Source: Actinomycetales bacterium
GTDB lineage: Bacteria > Actinomycetota > Actinomycetes > Actinomycetales > Dermabacteraceae
Direction of reading: 5' to 3'
Length of the DNA: 8,174 nucleotides
Assembly (NCBI GenBank): GCA_012799425.1
Contig: JAAZLF010000673.1
Coordinates: 1-8,174 of the forward strand
The translations under genes were made by a program, and so were the position numbers. This document shows positions 5,468-8,174 of this stretch, piece by piece. The notes beneath the pieces were generated by a model, which saw only the letters and a list, made by a program, of their open reading frames with translations, ran no database searches and had not been told where the DNA came from. Numbering within the stretch: position 1 is the stretch's first letter; every line of letters begins with the position of its first letter.

Positions 5468-8174
5468 ATGCATCGTGCCCCCTGGCGTCCTGCCGCCCTG
5501 CGCCGATTCGGTGCCGCCGCTGCGACGTTGTGCGTCGCCGCGGCGCTGCTCCCGCTCGGCTCTGCCCCGTCGGCCCTCGGCGCGCCGTCCGACGACCGCG
5601 CCGACGGGCTCGCGATCTCCGACGCCTTCCGCCCGTCGGCAGACATCGGATTCCACGACACCACCCGGGACGGCTCCCCGCGGCCGATCCGTGACGATCT
5701 GGGCGGCGAGCTCGGCGGGATGGTCGAGCTCGTGCAGGCCACGACCTCCGATCCGACCGGGAACGCGGCGAACGAGCGCCCTGACCCGGTCGCGGACCGC
5801 CCTGCGCTGCTGCTGTTCACCCCGACCTCGGAGATGACCGGCGTGAGCGTCGAGGTCCGGGTGCAGGGCGAGAGCGTCGGGACCCTCGAGCTCGAGGCGC
5901 CGCATCGCCTGCCGGCGTCGGACCAGTCCTACGACGAACGCGGCTCGGTCGCCTACTCGCTGCGCGCCTGGTCCGCCGAGCTGCCCGCGGAGTGGATGCA
6001 GCCGGGCCTGAGCCTCAGCCTCACCTCCGCGGACGGCACCACCGGCACTGTCGACCAGGTCGACCTCGGCGCACCTGACGAGCTGGTCCTGAACAACATC
6101 CGCCTGGGCATGCTCACCGAGGCGCCCGCCTCGGACTCCCAGCCGTTCATCACGGACCCGGTCGCCTCCGGCACCGACTACTTCCAGACCCTCCCGGTGG
6201 CGAAGCTGACCGTCGCCCAGTACGAGACCGTCGAGCTCGACGAGGTGATCGTCGCCAGCGGCGACATCTACACGACCGAGGAGCCTGATCCCTCGGACGG
6301 CTCGGTGTACGCGGGCACGATGCGCGAGAACGTGGGCAAGGCGCAGGTCTCCACCGGCATCAACCTCGCCACCTGGGGCGTCACGAGCTCCGAGATGACC
6401 CAGCAGCAGCCCGGTCACACCAATCAGCGCGTGATCCACCATTCCGCCGGGCTGTACGCGAACGGCCGCCACGTGCACGGCCTCTCGGGAGGCAATGGCA
6501 TGGCCACCCTCTACTCCTCCACCGGCAACGAGCTGAGCCACGAGCTGGGCCACTCCTACGGGCTGGGCCACTACCCGGGCACCGATCCCGAGGCGAGCGG
6601 CGACGATGTGGTCCGCAACGCCTCGCACCACATGGATTCCGGCTGGGGGTACATCCCGTACCGGGGCCTGATGCGCTCGAACCTCGACACCGGCCCCTTC
6701 AAGGAGACGGCGTCGATCAACGGCAGCCCCTTCGCCGAGAATCTCGCCGGGGCGTACAACTTCAACGCCGACGCGATGTCCGGCGGCTGGGACGCGAGCC
6801 CGGTCTCGCAGTACACCCATCACACCGCATACTCGCTCACCCGCATCCAGGACACCCTGGAGGACCTGGTCGCGGACACCTCCTATCCGAGCGGCTACCG
6901 CGCCTGGGACCCGGGATCCGGCTGGGCCGACGCCGCCGAGCTCGATCCCGAGTTCGACCTGCCCCGACCCACCGAGGTGGGCGTGCCGGTGTTCACGATC
7001 CTGGGCGGGTACAACCCCGCCGATGCCGAGCAGACCCTGGTCTACCCCGCGTTCCGCTCGAACCACGGAGTGACCTTCGACCTGCCGCAGGTCGACACGA
7101 CCGCCGCCGCCGACGAGCGGGTGTGCTGGCTGGAGGTCGATTTCGAGGACGCCGAGACACAGCACATCGCGCTGGACGCGAGCGACGGCATGAAGCAGCT
7201 GAACGTGAACCTCGCCGAGTCCTCGGCGCCGACCGGCGCACAGGTGCACTGCCGGACCGATGAGACCACCACCGCGCTGGGTGCGCCGATCGAGATCGCC
7301 ACCGATCTGGAGCCCATGGACTCCCCGGCCGTGATCGGCGGGGACGAGGGCTTCGAGCAGCTGCGCGCCGAGGAGCTCGCGGAGCTCGAGCCCGAGCTCG
7401 AGGCACAGGCCGGCTCCGAGAGCCCGCTGCTGCCCGCCGAGGATCTGGCCGTGCTGTCGGGCTGGGCCGATGACCTCTCGCTGCTCAGCGACACCGCTGC
7501 GGAGGTCGCCGAGCGGATCCTGGCGCTGCGCGAGGACGCAGCGGACGTCGAGGCCTACCTCAACGAGCATGCGCCGGGCGGGGTCGCGGACTCCGAGCAG
7601 TCGCTCGCCGAGCTCGCCCACTTCCTCGAGGGCCGCGGCTACCTCGATACGGATGGTCAGGTCACCCCGGCCGGTTCCCCGGTGACCGTCGACGGCGGCC
7701 ACTGCCTGCATCTGGACGAGACGGGCTCGCTGCGCGTGGACTCCTCGGAGGACTGCGGGAGCACGCACGACGACGCCTGGTTCGCCGACAGCTCCGGCCG
7801 CATCCACCTGGCGGCCGAGGCGGGCATGTGCCTGACGCACACCTCGCCGACCACCGTCCAGCCCTGCTCGATGAACGATCCGGCGCAGTACTGGGTGCTC
7901 CAGGAGGGCGGCTTCGTGGTGCGTGCAGACGCGACGAACTCCGCGCTCGATGCGAATCGCAGCACCGGATATGTGACCACCTACGCCCTCTCGGGCTCCG
8001 AGAACCAGAAGTGGGATTCGTTCGAGCCCGCGGACAGCTCGCTGCTGAACTACCTCTCGTCGGACGCGCTGACCCTGCTCTCGGCCGTGGGCCCGCTGCC
8101 GGAGCCAGTAGCGCCCGCGGAGCCGGAGGAGCCCACCGAGCCGGTCGAGCCCACCGAGCCCACCGAGCCGGTCG
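5468..8174 (+). CDS. Secreted M66-family (StcE/TagA-like) zinc metalloprotease with ricin-type lectin domain (3' end outside window)
   Basis: 902 codons are visible without a stop. Residues 1-39 are a signal peptide: basic MHRAPWRPAALRRFG, an Ala/Leu core, and likely cleavage after SALGA. The Arg pair at 12-13 leaves a Tat route open. Residues ~40-205 form a beta-rich N-terminal region. The M66 catalytic core (~205-500) begins ELVLNNIRLGML, DYFQTLPVAKLTV. It holds NELSHELGHSYGLGHYPG, with zinc ligands H358, H362, H368 and catalytic E359, and a candidate Met-turn DAMSGG (M437). GVPVFTILGGY (505-515) to CWLEV (C553), with C595 a possible disulfide partner, matches the domain that follows M66 cores in TagA-like proteins. 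A helical Glu/Leu/Ala-rich segment (~622-705) leads to a beta-trefoil (~740-852) with a DAW triplet at 769-771, QYW at 807-809 and QKW at 847-849. From 888, E-P-T/E-P-V repeats form a stalk. Known M66 enzymes cleave mucin-type O-glycoproteins outside the cell. An LPXTG or other anchor may lie beyond the window. The substrate here is inferred. Confidence 0.93.
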   Translation, partial: MHRAPWRPAALRRFGAAAATLCVAAALLPLGSAPSALGAPSDDRADGLAISDAFRPSADIGFHDTTRDGSPRPIRDDLGGELGGMVELVQATTSDPTGNAANERPDPVADRPALLLFTPTSEMTGVSVEVRVQGESVGTLELEAPHRLPASDQSYDERGSVAYSLRAWSAELPAEWMQPGLSLSLTSADGTTGTVDQVDLGAPDELVLNNIRLGMLTEAPASDSQPFITDPVASGTDYFQTLPVAKLTVAQYETVELDEVIVASGDIYTTEEPDPSDGSVYAGTMRENVGKAQVSTGINLATWGVTSSEMTQQQPGHTNQRVIHHSAGLYANGRHVHGLSGGNGMATLYSSTGNELSHELGHSYGLGHYPGTDPEASGDDVVRNASHHMDSGWGYIPYRGLMRSNLDTGPFKETASINGSPFAENLAGAYNFNADAMSGGWDASPVSQYTHHTAYSLTRIQDTLEDLVADTSYPSGYRAWDPGSGWADAAELDPEFDLPRPTEVGVPVFTILGGYNPADAEQTLVYPAFRSNHGVTFDLPQVDTTAAADERVCWLEVDFEDAETQHIALDASDGMKQLNVNLAESSAPTGAQVHCRTDETTTALGAPIEIATDLEPMDSPAVIGGDEGFEQLRAEELAELEPELEAQAGSESPLLPAEDLAVLSGWADDLSLLSDTAAEVAERILALREDAADVEAYLNEHAPGGVADSEQSLAELAHFLEGRGYLDTDGQVTPAGSPVTVDGGHCLHLDETGSLRVDSSEDCGSTHDDAWFADSSGRIHLAAEAGMCLTHTSPTTVQPCSMNDPAQYWVLQEGGFVVRADATNSALDANRSTGYVTTYALSGSENQKWDSFEPADSSLLNYLSSDALTLLSAVGPLPEPVAPAEPEEPTEPVEPTEPTEPV
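8129..8173 (+). repeat. Five tandem 9-bp units encoding Glu-Pro-Thr/Glu-Pro-Val
   Basis: Units gagcccacc (EPT) and gagccggtc (EPV) occur in the order EPT, EPV, EPT, EPT, EPV, in frame with the protease, and continue into the window end. Such acidic Pro-rich stalks commonly extend Gram-positive surface proteins through the wall. The near-identical units allow length change in steps of three residues. The total copy number is unknown because the window stops here. Confidence 0.85.

Noticed and set aside
5360..7840. 826-codon minus-strand open frame antisense to the protease
   Set aside because: Its translation is low-complexity Gly/Val/Arg/Leu-rich with no recognisable domain. The plus strand shows a signal peptide, a zinc site and lectin motifs. 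Long antisense frames are expected in DNA this GC-rich.

Overview
This is a very GC-rich segment (strong G/C preference at third codon positions) whose proteins point to a high-GC Gram-positive actinobacterium. The bifunctional beta-oxidation protein has the GAGLMASQIA-type NAD site I associate with Micrococcales, so a Brachybacterium/Dermabacteraceae-like host is my best guess. That is an inference from family resemblance, not a measured phylogeny.

Layout from left to right. (1) 1-557, plus strand: the 3' part of a class I/II PLP-dependent aminotransferase, with its PLP-lysine motif present. (2) 541-571: a near-perfect GC hairpin between two convergent genes, with the aminotransferase stop codon in its loop. 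(3) 579-2783, minus strand: a complete FadB/FadJ-type enoyl-CoA hydratase/3-hydroxyacyl-CoA dehydrogenase. It has a good Shine-Dalgarno, a plausible promoter and an inverted repeat placed like an operator; no thiolase partner is visible. (4) 2925-4603, minus strand: three consecutive membrane-anchored proteins, each with a Pro-rich cytoplasmic N-terminus and one TM helix. Two carry an exported Ig-like domain resembling DUF4352; the first of the three is only 80 aa and overlaps the second. (5) 4604-4840: a divergent intergenic region with a convincing promoter facing right. (6) 4841-5290, plus strand: a small four-TM membrane protein of unknown function. (7) 5291-5467: an intergenic region with a perfect 16-bp palindrome and two competing ribosome-binding-site/start combinations. 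(8) 5468 to the window end, plus strand: a large secreted zinc metalloprotease of the M66 (StcE/TagA) family. It has a signal peptide, the HELGHSYGLGH zinc site, a ricin-type beta-trefoil lectin domain and the start of a Glu-Pro-Thr repeat linker; the 3' end lies outside the window.

The most interesting gene is the M66 protease-lectin fusion. Characterised M66 enzymes (StcE, TagA) cut mucin-type O-glycoproteins, and a lectin module plus an E-P-T wall-spanning stalk would suit a surface-tethered or glycan-targeted glycoprotease in an actinobacterium. The other genes look like housekeeping metabolism (amino acid transamination, fatty acid oxidation) and uncharacterised envelope proteins. I see no CRISPR array, tRNA, rRNA, transposase or integrase.
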